Shown piece after piece: positions 6,986 through 18,500 of a stretch of 47,127 nt of DNA (positions are counted from its first letter, which is position 1; the number at the start of each line of letters is the position of its first letter). The notes below the pieces were generated by a model. That model had not been told where the DNA came from, did not search any database, and worked only from the letters and a program-made list of their open reading frames with translations. The stretch covers positions 69,712 to 116,838 of IMG/VR virus record IMGVR_UViG_3300037502_002518. One strand, written 5' to 3'. Source of the stretch: a virus. The position numbers and the translations under genes were made by a program.

Positions 6986-9900
6986 CTAGTTTAAGTCGAT
7001 TCTGCTACCAACAACTTTTACTCCGCTTGACGATATTTCAATATAATTGTTTGCATCTGCTCTTAGCCTTAAAACGTCTCCGCCAGATGATAATTCAACT
7101 CCAGTAAATGTCGCCAGTCCAGAATCATTAAAAGTTAAATGCTTTTCTTTTGCATATGAGTCTATATATTTAAACATAAATTTATCACTAGTCTTTTGAA
7201 TATAACCTCTGTCGTTTCCGTTATGGTCTCCTACTCCCCAAATCATTTCGGGGTAAGAGGTTTGAGCTGCTCCATTCAGTCTTATTATTAATTTTTCAAT
7301 ATCCGTAACACTTGTGTCTCCTGTCATTAGTTTCACAAAATTACTTCTGATATAAACATAATTTCTATATGTTGTAGGGTCAGCAGACTTAGGAATAGAC
7401 TTTAAACTGTTAACCATCAAATCAGAAATAAAGGCATCCGTTTCTTTGTCAAGAACTAGCTCTGACTCTCCGCCTTCTGGTTCAACAATAAGTTTCCTTG
7501 CTCTAATAGTTCCATCCATTGCAATCCAAATTCTTTTTTCTCCACCTACATCAATGGCGAACCCTTCTTCTTGATTTAATCTAATTTCTTCTCCATTTGA
7601 CCCAAAGACTGTTATACCTGTCTCTGCATCTAAAAGAATATTATTACCTAAATCACCATCAATAATTTTTAACCTTTTAGCAACTAAATCCTCTGCAATC
7701 AATGTTCCATCTGGAATGTCTGGATTCCCGATTGAACCATATATTTTATTCTCCCAATATACTCCATTCCATTTTTGTAAAGCTAGTCCATTTGTTGCAT
7801 TTAAAATAGCTCTATATTTCCCATCATCTCTAACTGCAACAAATCCTGCATCGCTCATCATTAAGTTGTTATAATATCCACCCATATTTATTCCAGAATA
7901 AGCCATAGAGTCTTCAATTTTATTTCTTAGTTTTTCTGCTTCGTCATAATATGTTTTGAATTTAAGAATAAACTCTGCTCTGTCGTTTACAGGTGTTGTT
8001 TGTTCTGTCAGTTCATCTGTTACATTAATCAATATTGGCTCATGAGGAGGTAGTGAAGTAACTTTAATGAAGCTACTAATATAAGAGACAAGCGAAAGAT
8101 ATGCATTTCTTAATGGTGCAATAGAATATAAATCTATATTACTCGCTGTCTCTGGGAATCTTTGAGTGTAAATGTCAAAAGCTCCATCAAGGTTTATATC
8201 TTTATCTCTACTGCTTCTTTGATATTTTTCAGCTTGAACTTTTAATGATTGATATTGAGAGCTTATTTGGTTCATTTCTTTTATAATTAACAGTTTTTCA
8301 TCTGTTGTCATCTTCCCGTCTTTTACAATCTTATTGAAGAACCCTAAGTTGAACTCTCCCGTTTCTGCATCAAGAATAATGTTGTCAAATTCATCATTGC
8401 TTACAATTTTAATGTTGCTCGCAATCATGTCTCTGCTGTATAATATTCCTGTATTTGGGTCTGTCCAAAAAATCTTTTTCCATCCGTCTGGATGTTTTAG
8501 GGTGTCAGTTGTTAATTGCTCAACAGCAAATCCTTCTAAGTCAGATATTGTGACCTTGTTGACATTGTTAAATGCTGTCAGACCAAATTCATCTGGGGTT
8601 TCATCAATAAGACCTAATTTCATTACCAGATTTCCTTCTCTGTCGAAAATCTCACCTTTAGAGCCTTGGAATTTCAAAACTCCGTCTTCGTCTTCTAGTG
8701 CAAGGTTTACACCCATGAAAATTTTTCCATACACACGCTCCCCAATAATTCCCTCGCTCGTTATGGCATGCTTCCAAGTATTCCCACCATCGTTGGTGAT
8801 AGCAATCATACCATTAATACCAACAAGATAAACATTTGGGTCATTAGGGTCTCTAATTATTAACCCTCTGTCTGAGATTTCAACAACTTGGTCTTTTGCT
8901 CCAACAATTGCCTGTTTGTTGGCATCCCATATACCATTAATAATTTCATTAATTTTACCATTGTTTTCTTTAGATAAGTCCCACTTCCAACTATCAATAT
9001 CAACAACAGAAGATGAGCTATATGACTTATAAAGCATTTCTAAGAATTTGTCTTGGTCGTTCTTTAAAGCTTCAACATTACTAATTGTTAAACTAATGTC
9101 ATCTGTTTCAAAGTCGTGTTCAATTTCAGTAATCTTAGCTTTGTAATTCATCTCTAATCTTTCATACTCTATTCTAAACGAATCTCCCAATACAACCTTG
9201 TCCCAGTTGTGCTGTTCTGTTATAGCAGAGAATAAATTAAACAATGAAACTGTAAGAGTAATTCTTTGTTCTTGCATTTGGTCAAAAACTTTGTGACCTT
9301 CTTCAAATAAATCATCTGGGTCAGTAATATTGGTATCTTCCCATTCCTCATCGTGAATGAAAGAATTCCATTCTGTTATCTCATCGTTAGTGAAGTTGTT
9401 GTGAATTGCAAGCTCTTCTCTAAGCAATTCAATCTCATAGTCCACTTCTGCAACATCTTGCTCATAGTATATATTCTCATTCTCTTGGCTATCAATTAAA
9501 CCTTTTTGAATTTGAATTTCGTTTAATATAGAATCTCTTTGTGAAACCAAGTCATTCATTTCGTCTTCTAATATTGGTTTCATTGTTTCATCATATCTAT
9601 TGTCTGCACTATCTATTTCATCAGACTTTTTCGCAATCCTAGTGTTTAGAGCATCTCTTTCATCAAGTAAGGTAGCAAGATGTGACTTTAGTCCAAATAG
9701 GTTGCTATCTTCATTATTTAATATCTCTTGCAGAGTCCTCTTTTGTCCAAGTAGCGTATTGAATTCATCTTCTTTACCTCTAACTTTATCACGATATTTT
9801 ATAATAGCATGAGCAAGTTCATCACTCATGTAATCACTTTTAGTTATTACTGTATAAGTCCCATCTGGATGTAATTCTTCTTCATATGGCTGAAGGTAAA

Positions 9901-10666
9901 CAGAATAATCTTCGATATATGGCGCTCCTGTTGGATTGACCGACTGAACACTCATTCCTTCTTTTCCATATAGATATAATCTTGTAATGATATTATCTGC
10001 ATTGTCATTTTCTTCTACATTTTCAAGTAGCTTGCCATACTTAATTTTAAATCCTTTATCTTGACCAATATTTGATGGCATATAAAAGCTTACTTTTCTA
10101 CTGTTTGTGTCCCACACAATCAATGCATTGAATGTTTTTGCAATATTGACTATTGTTTCTAAAACTGTTGCCTTAGAAACTTCCATAGAGCGATATTTCA
10201 TCACGAACTCCGAGTCTACATATCCCACGTTCCAATTTGTTTTCTCAAGAACAAATTCTAGTTGCTCTTGTGCATTCATTGAATCTTCTTCAATCTCTCT
10301 TAATAGCTTTGAATTTAATTCAAACCCTAAAGAATAAGCCTCAATGTCTAAATATTCTTCATCTCCACCATTTTTTGTAATGCTACTAATTATAAAGTAT
10401 TCTTCATAATTTTCTAGCACAAATTTAATTAAGTATTTCCCTTTGATAAGTCTTGAGCTATCTATTTTTACAATCTCATGTCTTCTGTTTATAAAATTTG
10501 GTATTCTAAATGTTAATTCATCTAATGCACCCAGTTTTTGATTAAACTTTATATCATAAGCGTTGTTGATATTATCAATAATTTCTCTATTTGGTTTACA
10601 TAGCTTTAACTTTGGCTTGGAGGACTCTTTCTTTAAGTCTATCTTTCCTAATTTTGTGTCAATCAT
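6986..10666 (-). CDS. Tal-type tail tip protein / prophage endopeptidase tail family (1226 aa)
   Basis: The N-terminal ~350 residues match the gp27-like tail hub of Gram-positive siphophages: ELTFRIPNFINRRHEIVK, then EEYFIISSITKNG, then a segment ending YLYGKEGMSVQSVNPTGAPYIE, typical of the 'prophage endopeptidase tail' family. Residues ~300-420 are a long coiled coil rich in Glu/Leu. Later parts repeat phrases such as GNNILLDAETGITVFGSNGE and IILDAETGEFNLGFF, a strand-turn repeat seen in fibre shafts. No catalytic peptidase triad is evident to me, so enzymatic activity is unproven. The gene follows the distal tail genes, the standard order TMP-Dit-Tal. GAGGTGG precedes the ATG. Confidence 0.88.
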   Translation of the reverse strand: MIDTKLGKIDLKKESSKPKLKLCKPNREIIDNINNAYDIKFNQKLGALDELTFRIPNFINRRHEIVKIDSSRLIKGKYLIKFVLENYEEYFIISSITKNGGDEEYLDIEAYSLGFELNSKLLREIEEDSMNAQEQLEFVLEKTNWNVGYVDSEFVMKYRSMEVSKATVLETIVNIAKTFNALIVWDTNSRKVSFYMPSNIGQDKGFKIKYGKLLENVEENDNADNIITRLYLYGKEGMSVQSVNPTGAPYIEDYSVYLQPYEEELHPDGTYTVITKSDYMSDELAHAIIKYRDKVRGKEDEFNTLLGQKRTLQEILNNEDSNLFGLKSHLATLLDERDALNTRIAKKSDEIDSADNRYDETMKPILEDEMNDLVSQRDSILNEIQIQKGLIDSQENENIYYEQDVAEVDYEIELLREELAIHNNFTNDEITEWNSFIHDEEWEDTNITDPDDLFEEGHKVFDQMQEQRITLTVSLFNLFSAITEQHNWDKVVLGDSFRIEYERLEMNYKAKITEIEHDFETDDISLTISNVEALKNDQDKFLEMLYKSYSSSSVVDIDSWKWDLSKENNGKINEIINGIWDANKQAIVGAKDQVVEISDRGLIIRDPNDPNVYLVGINGMIAITNDGGNTWKHAITSEGIIGERVYGKIFMGVNLALEDEDGVLKFQGSKGEIFDREGNLVMKLGLIDETPDEFGLTAFNNVNKVTISDLEGFAVEQLTTDTLKHPDGWKKIFWTDPNTGILYSRDMIASNIKIVSNDEFDNIILDAETGEFNLGFFNKIVKDGKMTTDEKLLIIKEMNQISSQYQSLKVQAEKYQRSSRDKDINLDGAFDIYTQRFPETASNIDLYSIAPLRNAYLSLVSYISSFIKVTSLPPHEPILINVTDELTEQTTPVNDRAEFILKFKTYYDEAEKLRNKIEDSMAYSGINMGGYYNNLMMSDAGFVAVRDDGKYRAILNATNGLALQKWNGVYWENKIYGSIGNPDIPDGTLIAEDLVAKRLKIIDGDLGNNILLDAETGITVFGSNGEEIRLNQEEGFAIDVGGEKRIWIAMDGTIRARKLIVEPEGGESELVLDKETDAFISDLMVNSLKSIPKSADPTTYRNYVYIRSNFVKLMTGDTSVTDIEKLIIRLNGAAQTSYPEMIWGVGDHNGNDRGYIQKTSDKFMFKYIDSYAKEKHLTFNDSGLATFTGVELSSGGDVLRLRADANNYIEISSSGVKVVGSRIDLN

Positions 10667-10680
10667 CTTACCACCTCACT

Positions 10681-11328
10681 TTATCCTTGAATTGTTTTAA
10701 ACTCTAATTTAATTGCCATCTCAAAGTCGCCTTCTCCAGAAAGGAGATTATCTCCAACTTCTAATTCTAAAAATACATCATTATGATTGTTGTAACGGTA
10801 TGTCATAGGCAAATCTGTAACAATATCTTCATTCTCACAATCGACATAAATTGTCTCTCCATTGTTAATCATTCCAAAAATCATTTCTTTTCCAGTCGTT
10901 TCATTTTTTAGCTTTATATCTCCACTGCCATTGATTTTCTTCAGCCAAACCTCTGGCTTTAGTGGGACATCACCTTCATTTTTTATATTGAATGCTCCAA
11001 TCAAGCTGAAGTCAATAGAATTGAATGTTGGTGAAGCCCCTCCAATGTTAGTTCCTAAGTCAAACTCCAACATATATTGCATCTTTAAATTCTCAAGATA
11101 AAAACCATTATCATAAAAGAATCTATAGGGGAATCCATAACTGACATCAATCCACTCACCCCAGTCAATCCCTCCATTGTATGACAATCTGGAAAGGACT
11201 CTCATTGAACCTCCACCATTTGAACTGTCAATGTTAACATCAGAAAAGTAATGATTGTAGTTTGAACTTACATCTATTTCCTCGGAAATATACGAGCCAT
11301 TAAGATTGTAAATGTCCGTCCATTTCAA
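10681..11328 (-). CDS. distal tail (Dit) C-terminal galectin-like domain protein (215 aa)
   Basis: Residues ~110-180 (GAFNIKNEGDVPLKPEVWLK, then SGDIKLKNETTGKEMIFG and GETIYVDCENEDIVTD) match the C-terminal half of Dit proteins, where 'N-x-G-D-x-x-x-x-P' and 'x-IxLxNxTTGxxxxxxxxxxxxExIxID' are standard. The N-terminal half of an ordinary Dit is encoded separately at 11989-12582, with an unrelated module gene between. It starts at TTG with AGGAGGTG upstream. The likely role is tail-hub ring or adsorption-arm attachment, together with the other half. Confidence 0.75.
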   Translation of the reverse strand: MKWTDIYNLNGSYISEEIDVSSNYNHYFSDVNIDSSNGGGSMRVLSRLSYNGGIDWGEWIDVSYGFPYRFFYDNGFYLENLKMQYMLEFDLGTNIGGASPTFNSIDFSLIGAFNIKNEGDVPLKPEVWLKKINGSGDIKLKNETTGKEMIFGMINNGETIYVDCENEDIVTDLPMTYRYNNHNDVFLELEVGDNLLSGEGDFEMAIKLEFKTIQG

Positions 11329-11341
11329 GGGCTTTCACCTC

Positions 11342-11992
11342 CTATTCTATTTTTCCAAAGCCTCTAAAATTTGAAGCATCTCCGCTTTCTTGCCATCTTG
11401 CCATTTTATATGTTCTCCATTGGACAGACCCATCAATAACTTCTGTCGTTGGTGTTTGTGACCAAGTTGGAGAGTTTGAACCAGATACACCTGCTGTTGT
11501 ACATCTGTAATAATAATATGGATTTTGCTGACCTGCTGGTACAACAATGTCACCAACATTGTACGCATAATCTGCAATCCACTCTTGAACGTCTCTCATG
11601 TCTAAAACTGTCGAACCACTTGCAACAGTAAACATAGGTTCGTTCAAAACAGAAGTTCCACTTTCAATACATTGGTAAACATGACCATTGTGTGTTGTTG
11701 GCATTCTTAAATCTCCAACAGAGTATTCTGTATTCGCTTCCCACTCTGGAGCATAAGTTCCTTCTTGAACATTAATCCATCCTGCATACTCACCAACTAA
11801 TGGAGTTAAATTCCAAAGTCTCATACCTCTTGGGTACGAGACTCCCTCTGTTAAGAAATATTCTAAAGTCATTGTTTCATTATCTATTAAATCATCAATT
11901 TTTTGAAAGTTTTCACTTAAATGATTAATTGTATCGATTACATCATCTGTAATTTCTGGCTTTTTTAATAAGTGCTTACTTGTTTCTATCAA
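11342..11992 (-). CDS. tail protein with two carbohydrate-binding-type modules (216 aa)
   Basis: After a helical N-terminus (residues 1-50) there are two modules of the pattern W-x5-Y-x-VGD...Y-x-C...P-x-(F/W), at about 84-121 and 138-177. Both resemble the CBM5/12-like modules in phage tail and chitin-binding proteins, and a third occurs in the protein at 3822-4625. It starts at TTG overlapping the TGA of the Dit N-terminal gene. It sits where the two halves of a normal Dit would be joined, so it may act as an evolved carbohydrate-binding insertion supplied in trans. Confidence 0.78.
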   Translation of the reverse strand: MIETSKHLLKKPEITDDVIDTINHLSENFQKIDDLIDNETMTLEYFLTEGVSYPRGMRLWNLTPLVGEYAGWINVQEGTYAPEWEANTEYSVGDLRMPTTHNGHVYQCIESGTSVLNEPMFTVASGSTVLDMRDVQEWIADYAYNVGDIVVPAGQQNPYYYYRCTTAGVSGSNSPTWSQTPTTEVIDGSVQWRTYKMARWQESGDASNFRGFGKIE

Positions 11993-12582
11993 TCGAAATC
12001 ACTCCATTTCATCCCATTTAACATGCTCCAATTAACATTTGCCATATCTATTTTTAAAGTTCCGTTGTCTAATGTTAGTGTGTCAAATTTTGTAATATCT
12101 AAGTCATTGGCTGTAGATAAATAATTTTTTACAAACCTCGTATTATCAAAATACATATTATCAATTACTTGCTGTTTTGAATAGCTATATGGGCTATCAC
12201 ATCTCATCCTTACAGAGAAATATCCTTGACCTGCACCAGTATGAGTTAAGGTTGAGTCTCCAATCGGCATACAGTAAAATATCCTATTGTTATTTGAGAC
12301 AGTGTAGAATGGTTTGTAAAAATCTTGGTTGAACAACCTAGCAACTCTTCTTATTTTATCTTCATCATAATCAAACTCAAAAGCAAATGACAAATCAAAT
12401 TCCAGAGGGGATTTTTCTACCCTCTGGAAATATGGTGTGCCTTTACCTGCTACTTTAACTTCTTTAATTTCCCTATCTGGGAGGAATGCTTCTTCAAACA
12501 TTCCTCCATCAAGCTTTACATTGAACAGTCCTAAGTCATTAGACTTTATTCCATCGTAACTAAAATGAATACCTTCTAGCAC
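11989..12582 (-). CDS. distal tail protein (Dit), N-terminal ring domain (197 aa)
   Basis: The start (GIHFSYDGIKSNDLGLFNVK) and the segment KEVKVAGKGTPYFQRVEKSPLEFDLSF (given in part) are typical of the siphovirus tail component/Dit N-terminal ring domain. So are RRVARLFNQDFYKPFY and YFSVRMRCDSPYSYS. At 197 aa it ends where the galectin-like domain would normally begin; that domain is likely the protein at 10681-11328. The GTG start overlaps the TAG of the tape measure gene (TAGTG), so translation is coupled. It corresponds in order to SPbeta yomH (inference). Confidence 0.85.
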   Translation of the reverse strand: MLEGIHFSYDGIKSNDLGLFNVKLDGGMFEEAFLPDREIKEVKVAGKGTPYFQRVEKSPLEFDLSFAFEFDYDEDKIRRVARLFNQDFYKPFYTVSNNNRIFYCMPIGDSTLTHTGAGQGYFSVRMRCDSPYSYSKQQVIDNMYFDNTRFVKNYLSTANDLDITKFDTLTLDNGTLKIDMANVNWSMLNGMKWSDFD

Positions 12583-15500
12583 TACACCCTACCTCCTTTT
12601 TCTCTTTTTAGTTTTGTCATTAATTGTCTTGATACTGCATCCAATTCTTTTCTATCACCACTGAAGTTATCAACATTGACATCAAGGTCATAGTTGTAAT
12701 TCACCACTTGTGGCTCACTACTTCCACCTACAGCATTTTTAATGGCATTTTGTAATTTTATATAATCAATACTGTTCAATTTTGAAGAGATTGATTTCAT
12801 AATATCACTTTGTCCTCCACCTTTAGGCAGAATATCTTTAATGCCATCAACAATTTTTGCTGTTTTAAGAATGTCTTTTGTTTGAACTTTGTTAGCAATC
12901 ATCTCTTGTTCATGTAGCATTGCAATTTTTCCACCGCTAAACTTAGGTGTAATTCCACCCTTGTTTAATTTTGCAATCCACTTTCCAGAAGACCAACCTG
13001 TTTTATTTCCATACTTAACATTGTACCATCCGTTTTTTTCACCCATTATTTGCATTTCTGAGCCTTTTTTCATAACTCCAACAATTCTGTTTTGTGTTCC
13101 AATACCTGTTCTGATAAACAGGTCTCCTATTGTTTTCCCTTTTTGGGTTTTTGGTTTGCTTGGCTCTGAAGATTTATTTGATGAAGAAGATGAGCTTGAG
13201 CTAGATGTTTTGTTTGTATCATAGTTCTCTGCATCAGTAGGGTCTGTTTTTACACTATCGCTTGCTCTCTCTTCGGACACATAATCTTTTTCTCCTGCTA
13301 GGTCTTTTCCTTTAATGCTGTCATAGTCTGGAATTGACATGTTTTTAAGTCCTGTTAGTTCGTCTATTGCTTCTCTTATTTTAGATGTTAGATTTCTTTC
13401 AACACTGTTCCCTAAACCTTCCATTCTAGAAGATACATCTTTATCCCAAGCTGTTAAGTCTTCTAACATATTTGAGAAGTGACCGTTCATTATATTTTCT
13501 CTCATATGTGAGAATTTTTCTTCGTCATTGAGCATATCTTCCCAATGTTTTTCTCTTTCTTCTCTTAACTCTTCTTGATTTTTAGTGAAATTCTCGTAAT
13601 CTTCTTCATAACCTTCTCTTTTGGACTCTACTTTTTCTATCTCTTCTTCTTTTAAGTCTTTAAGGTTTTCTTTTCTTAGAGTAAGCTCTCTTTGATACTT
13701 TAGTTCTTCGATTTCTGACAGTTTGTCTGACAGTTGTTCTTCCAGTTCTTCTCTTTCTGCTCTGGCTCTATAAGAATCATCTAGAGATAAGATATTGATT
13801 CTCTCTCTAATTTTCCTCTCTTCTTCTTGGAGACCTTGTAAGTCCATATTAAACGTTCTTTCAGCATCTTCCTTGTCAAGCTCATCAATCTGCTTGTCAT
13901 AAATATCTGAGATTGCATCCATTTGCTCATCGAGGTGCTTCATTCTCTTTCTATGAGCCTTATCTTCTAACTTCATCGTTTCTTCGTATTTTTTTTCTTC
14001 AGCTCTTCTTTGAGACTCTAATTGTTCTTTATAAATCTCGACATATGTGTCAGCAATTTGAGAATAATAATTTTCCATTTCTTTCTGATTGTCTTTAATA
14101 GCCATATTCGAGTCATACAAGGCATCTTCTTGTTTTCTAATCTCTTCATTTATTTTCGCTTGAGCTTCATGATTTCCTTCAAACTCTTTTCTTTGCTGTT
14201 TTAGTTTTTTTATATTTTCTTCTATATCTTTTGATTGACCTTTGTTGTACTGCATTATTTCTTTTAATGCAGAAATGTTTCCTTTGTAATCGTCCTCGTC
14301 AATATCATATTCCATTTTGTCTCTTATTCTTGTAATTGCTTTGCTATAGGCTTCTGCTTCTCTTGCAATTTTTTCAAATGTTTTATTCATTTCTAATTCA
14401 TGAAGCAAATTTATCATTTCTCTTGTTTCTTCATTTGTACTAAGGAGAGCTTCTTCCGTAGCATTTAACATTTTTACAATTTCTTCTCTTTGTGCTTGAG
14501 TTAAATTTTTATTATTTTTCAATTGGCTTTCTAATGCTCTAATTTCATCTCTATATGTTTTTTCTGCCTCTTTAGATTTTGTAATTTTCCGATTAACTAA
14601 TCTTTCATATGCTTTAGATGATTCATTGTATAGACCCATTGAATATTCAATATAGTTAATCTCATTGTCCAGTGTATCTCTTTGTTTTTCAAATCCTGCG
14701 CTTATGGCACTTACAAGTTCCATATTTAAAGATTCTATTTGAGAACCTATAGAATAAGACTCACTATATAATGAATTTAATCTCTTTGTTGCTTCATCAA
14801 TTTCTTGTTGAATCTCTGCTCTTTTAGCTCTAGCTGTCTTGTTGTCTGAATCATCATCTAGTCTAATAAGACCTGTTTTTTGAATGTTTTTATTCTTGAT
14901 TTGCTTTTCTAGAGATTTAATTTCATTGTTTATAGCTTTCTCTTTTGCTTCTGTTAGTCTAATTTCTTCTTTTATGCTGTTTTGGTATTGTTTACTTCCT
15001 TCTGAATATTTACTTTGGATTGCTTGTTGTTCCGCAATCTTTCTATTTAAGTTGTCAATTTTATTTGTATATTCATCTGTTACATAAATTGCATCTTGAA
15101 GCTCTTTTGTGGCATCAGATTTTCCAGATTTAGAGCCACTAGAACTAGAGCTTCCACCAGTTATACTACCAAGGTTGCTAGTGAAATCGAAATTTAATAA
15201 TTTTGTTAAACGTGCCTCTTCTGCGCCAAGGTCTTGGTATGCTCCAATGAGGCTTCCAACTTCATGTTTCGCATGCATAGCTTCAGAATATCCCCAGTAA
15301 TTACCTTGTCTTAGCTGTTCTTGACCTTTTTGTTCTAACTCCTTTAGGTCTATGTTGGCAACTTTTTGTTTTGCATCTATTAAAACTCCATATGCATTAA
15401 CTCGTGTCAATATAGCCCTAATGTCTGTTTCTGCCATAGCCTTAGCGTTTTTTGCCTCTTGTCTTTTTGATTCAAGGTCTGCTTTGAAGGCTTTTTCTTT

Positions 15501-18500
15501 TATACTTGCCAACTCTCTTATTGACTCTCCAGTTATCTTAATTGTTCCATTTTCTATTTCCATCTGGTCAATCAACTCTGGGTGGGCATCAATTAAGTCA
15601 AATGTTTGACTTAATGACATTTCTTGACCATCTGCCAAATCTCTATAAGCTGAATCCAAATCGCTAATTTCATCAACAAAACCTGTTAAAATAGGGTTAA
15701 CATCTCTTGCCCAATTAAATGAGCTTGCTACCTCTTTATTTTTTTGTGCAACTTGGATTAAAGAGTCTCTTATTGACCTTAATACTGAGGCTAATCTTTC
15801 TCCTTCGCTTGAACCATCATTAACTTTACTAATAAGGGTGTTGAAGGTTTGCTCCATTTCTTCGGATGTACCAGTCATATTCATCAAGCTGTCAAGGTCT
15901 ACATCGTATGCTTCTAAACTGCTAAAAGCTTCTGACATAAGTGATGGTAAATCATCTTTGATAAATCCTGCCAAATCACCATTTGCAAAATCTTCTAGAT
16001 TGTTGACTATTTCATCCTTAAATGTTGTCAAGAAAACAAACTCATTAGAATCTGTTTCTACATCCATATCTTTCAATATAAATCCAAACATTTCATTCAC
16101 ATCTGCTGTAAATGATTCCATATTTGATTGAATGTCTTCTTTGTTGTCATTTATTTTTTCATTTATTTCATCATTTGTCACTTGAAGAGAGTCTATAGCC
16201 CTATTTAAGAAGTTTTTTGCTGAATCAACATCCCCTTGAATTAATGCACTGTCTACATTCATATCAAATTCCATCATTATTGATGAAACCTCTCCAGCGC
16301 CAAGGTTTGACTCTTCCAGTCTTCTCTGAAACTCTTTTCTAAGTTCGATAGCTTTTTTATCCATCTCTTCAATTGGAAGATTCATTCCTGCTATCTGTTC
16401 TTTTAGAAAGTCTTCTGCAAATTCAAGCGCTTCTATTCTTGACTGATTTAGATTGCTATCTCTTACTAAGCCTGCTCCAGCTCCAACAGACCTCTCTAGT
16501 TCAGAATAATCAGCTCCATCTAACTCTTCTTCAAACAGTTTTCTTTTATTCTTTTCATATTCTTCATCTTTCGCCTTGTTCATTTTTCTGATAGCTTCTG
16601 CTGTCTTTAATACTGCTTCTCTCTCGCTATCGTAATATGCAATCATCTCTGGCATTGCATCAATAACATCATCTCTTAATCCAATGTATCTTTCATATTG
16701 AGATGTGTCTAATTCTTCTACATTTTTTGAATGAAGGGACATAAATTCGTCAAAGTTTACGCTTTCTTTTGCTGTTTGTAATCTTTCATATGCTGTTATT
16801 TCATCCTCTAGTCTCTCTATGTTTCTTTCTCTTGCTTCTTTTTCTCTGTTTGCTAATTTTATAACTAGATTTGTAGCTGTTGAAATAACTGCTATCCATG
16901 CTGTCATTTTCAAAATACCAGATATTACATGTTTCCCAGCTATACCAAATCCTCTTAATGACATACTTGCACTTTTTGTTGCTTCTCCTGTTCTTCCCAT
17001 TTCTCTTCCGAGTATTGTTGTTTGGGTTGCTGTTGTTGCTATATCTCTACCAGATTTCTCTGCTGGAATAGAAGCAAGCCCATCTCTCATTGCTCCAATA
17101 TTAAATACAGACTCCCTTAACTGTTTTGAACCCATTACGGAGAACAGTGTTGCCCCTGTTGTTAATATTGCTGTAGAGCCAAAGGCATCTACAAGTTGTG
17201 TCATAACATTTACCAAGTCTGTCAATAGGTCGATTCCCAACTTTAGAGCATCTTTATCGAGCAATGTGTTCCAGAAAGTCTCTGAAGCAACTCTAAGTTG
17301 ATTCATTCTGTACTGAATGCTTTCCATGTACTTTTCCATTTCTCGTGTTGCTGAACCTGCTGAGTTTAGACCAGCTTCATATGAACCCTCAGCATCATCC
17401 CAGTTTTGAATCATGGCAGATACGATTGCCCCTTGTCTTTTACCCCCAAGTTTTTCTGTAATGTTTGCTTGTTCAATATCTGACAAATCTTCCCAGTTGT
17501 CTTTTAATGATTGCATAATGTCAAATGTTGATTTGAATGTGTCTTCATCAAGCATAATTGTTTCACCAAAACTATTGAACATGCCCTCTAGTTCTGGAAT
17601 AAGCTCTTTGATTTCTTCCCCTTCTTCATCAACACCTCTTATTCTCATAGCAACCGTCTTAAGTGCATTCCCAACCTTTTGTGGGTCTTGAACACTGGCA
17701 TTTGCAGATGTAACTAAAGCTACCGATTGCTCTAATGTGTTACCTGCTTGATAAAGTGTTGATGCCGAACGTTGTAATGCTTCACCAATACCTTGTTGCG
17801 AGATGGCAAAGTTATTACTTACTTCGTTAAATACATCGACTACTTTTCTTACTGATTGCCCAGTGCTATCTACTTCAATTCCAAAGCCTTTGATTGTTGA
17901 AATGATACTTGTTGTGGCATCATCAATGTTCATGTCACCAACGTTAGAGTATAAAATTGCGTTCTTACTCAATTCTGTTGACTCTTGAAGTGTATAACCT
18001 AATTTTTGGAACTGTGTAGCTGAATCAATAGCTTCTTTTGTTAATACCCCTAATGTATTCCCAATGTCTGTAGCTGTTTGTTCAAACTCTCTCAGTTCTG
18101 TTGTTGTTCCAGATGTCACCTTTCTTAAGTTGGTCATGGATGCATCAATATCAAGAACACCTTGGAACCCTTGTTGGATTTGTCTCATTCCTGCATAGAA
18201 CATTGTCATTGCTGACATCCATACTGGAATTTTCTTCATTGCTTCTCCAAGTCTACCAAACATAGAGTTGTGTCTATCTGTTACATCATTTCTTCCAGCA
18301 AGAACCATCTTATCAAATTCTGCAATTTCTTTTTTGACATTGTTTAAACCATCATCAAAATCTCTACCACTCAATGTTGTTAAACGTTCTAACTCTTCAT
18401 TGATTCTCTCAATTTCAACTCTAGCTTTTCTAAATTCATCCCTAGCATCTAATGAATTAAATGCACGAGATGCACGAATAGATTTTGTATCAAATCTGTC

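Noticed and set aside
8334-8831. 165-aa plus-strand frame opposite the Tal-type gene, and other plus-strand frames within virion genes.
   Set aside because: Antisense shadows of well-supported minus-strand genes; Ser/Leu/Phe/Pro-rich with no ribosome-binding sites.
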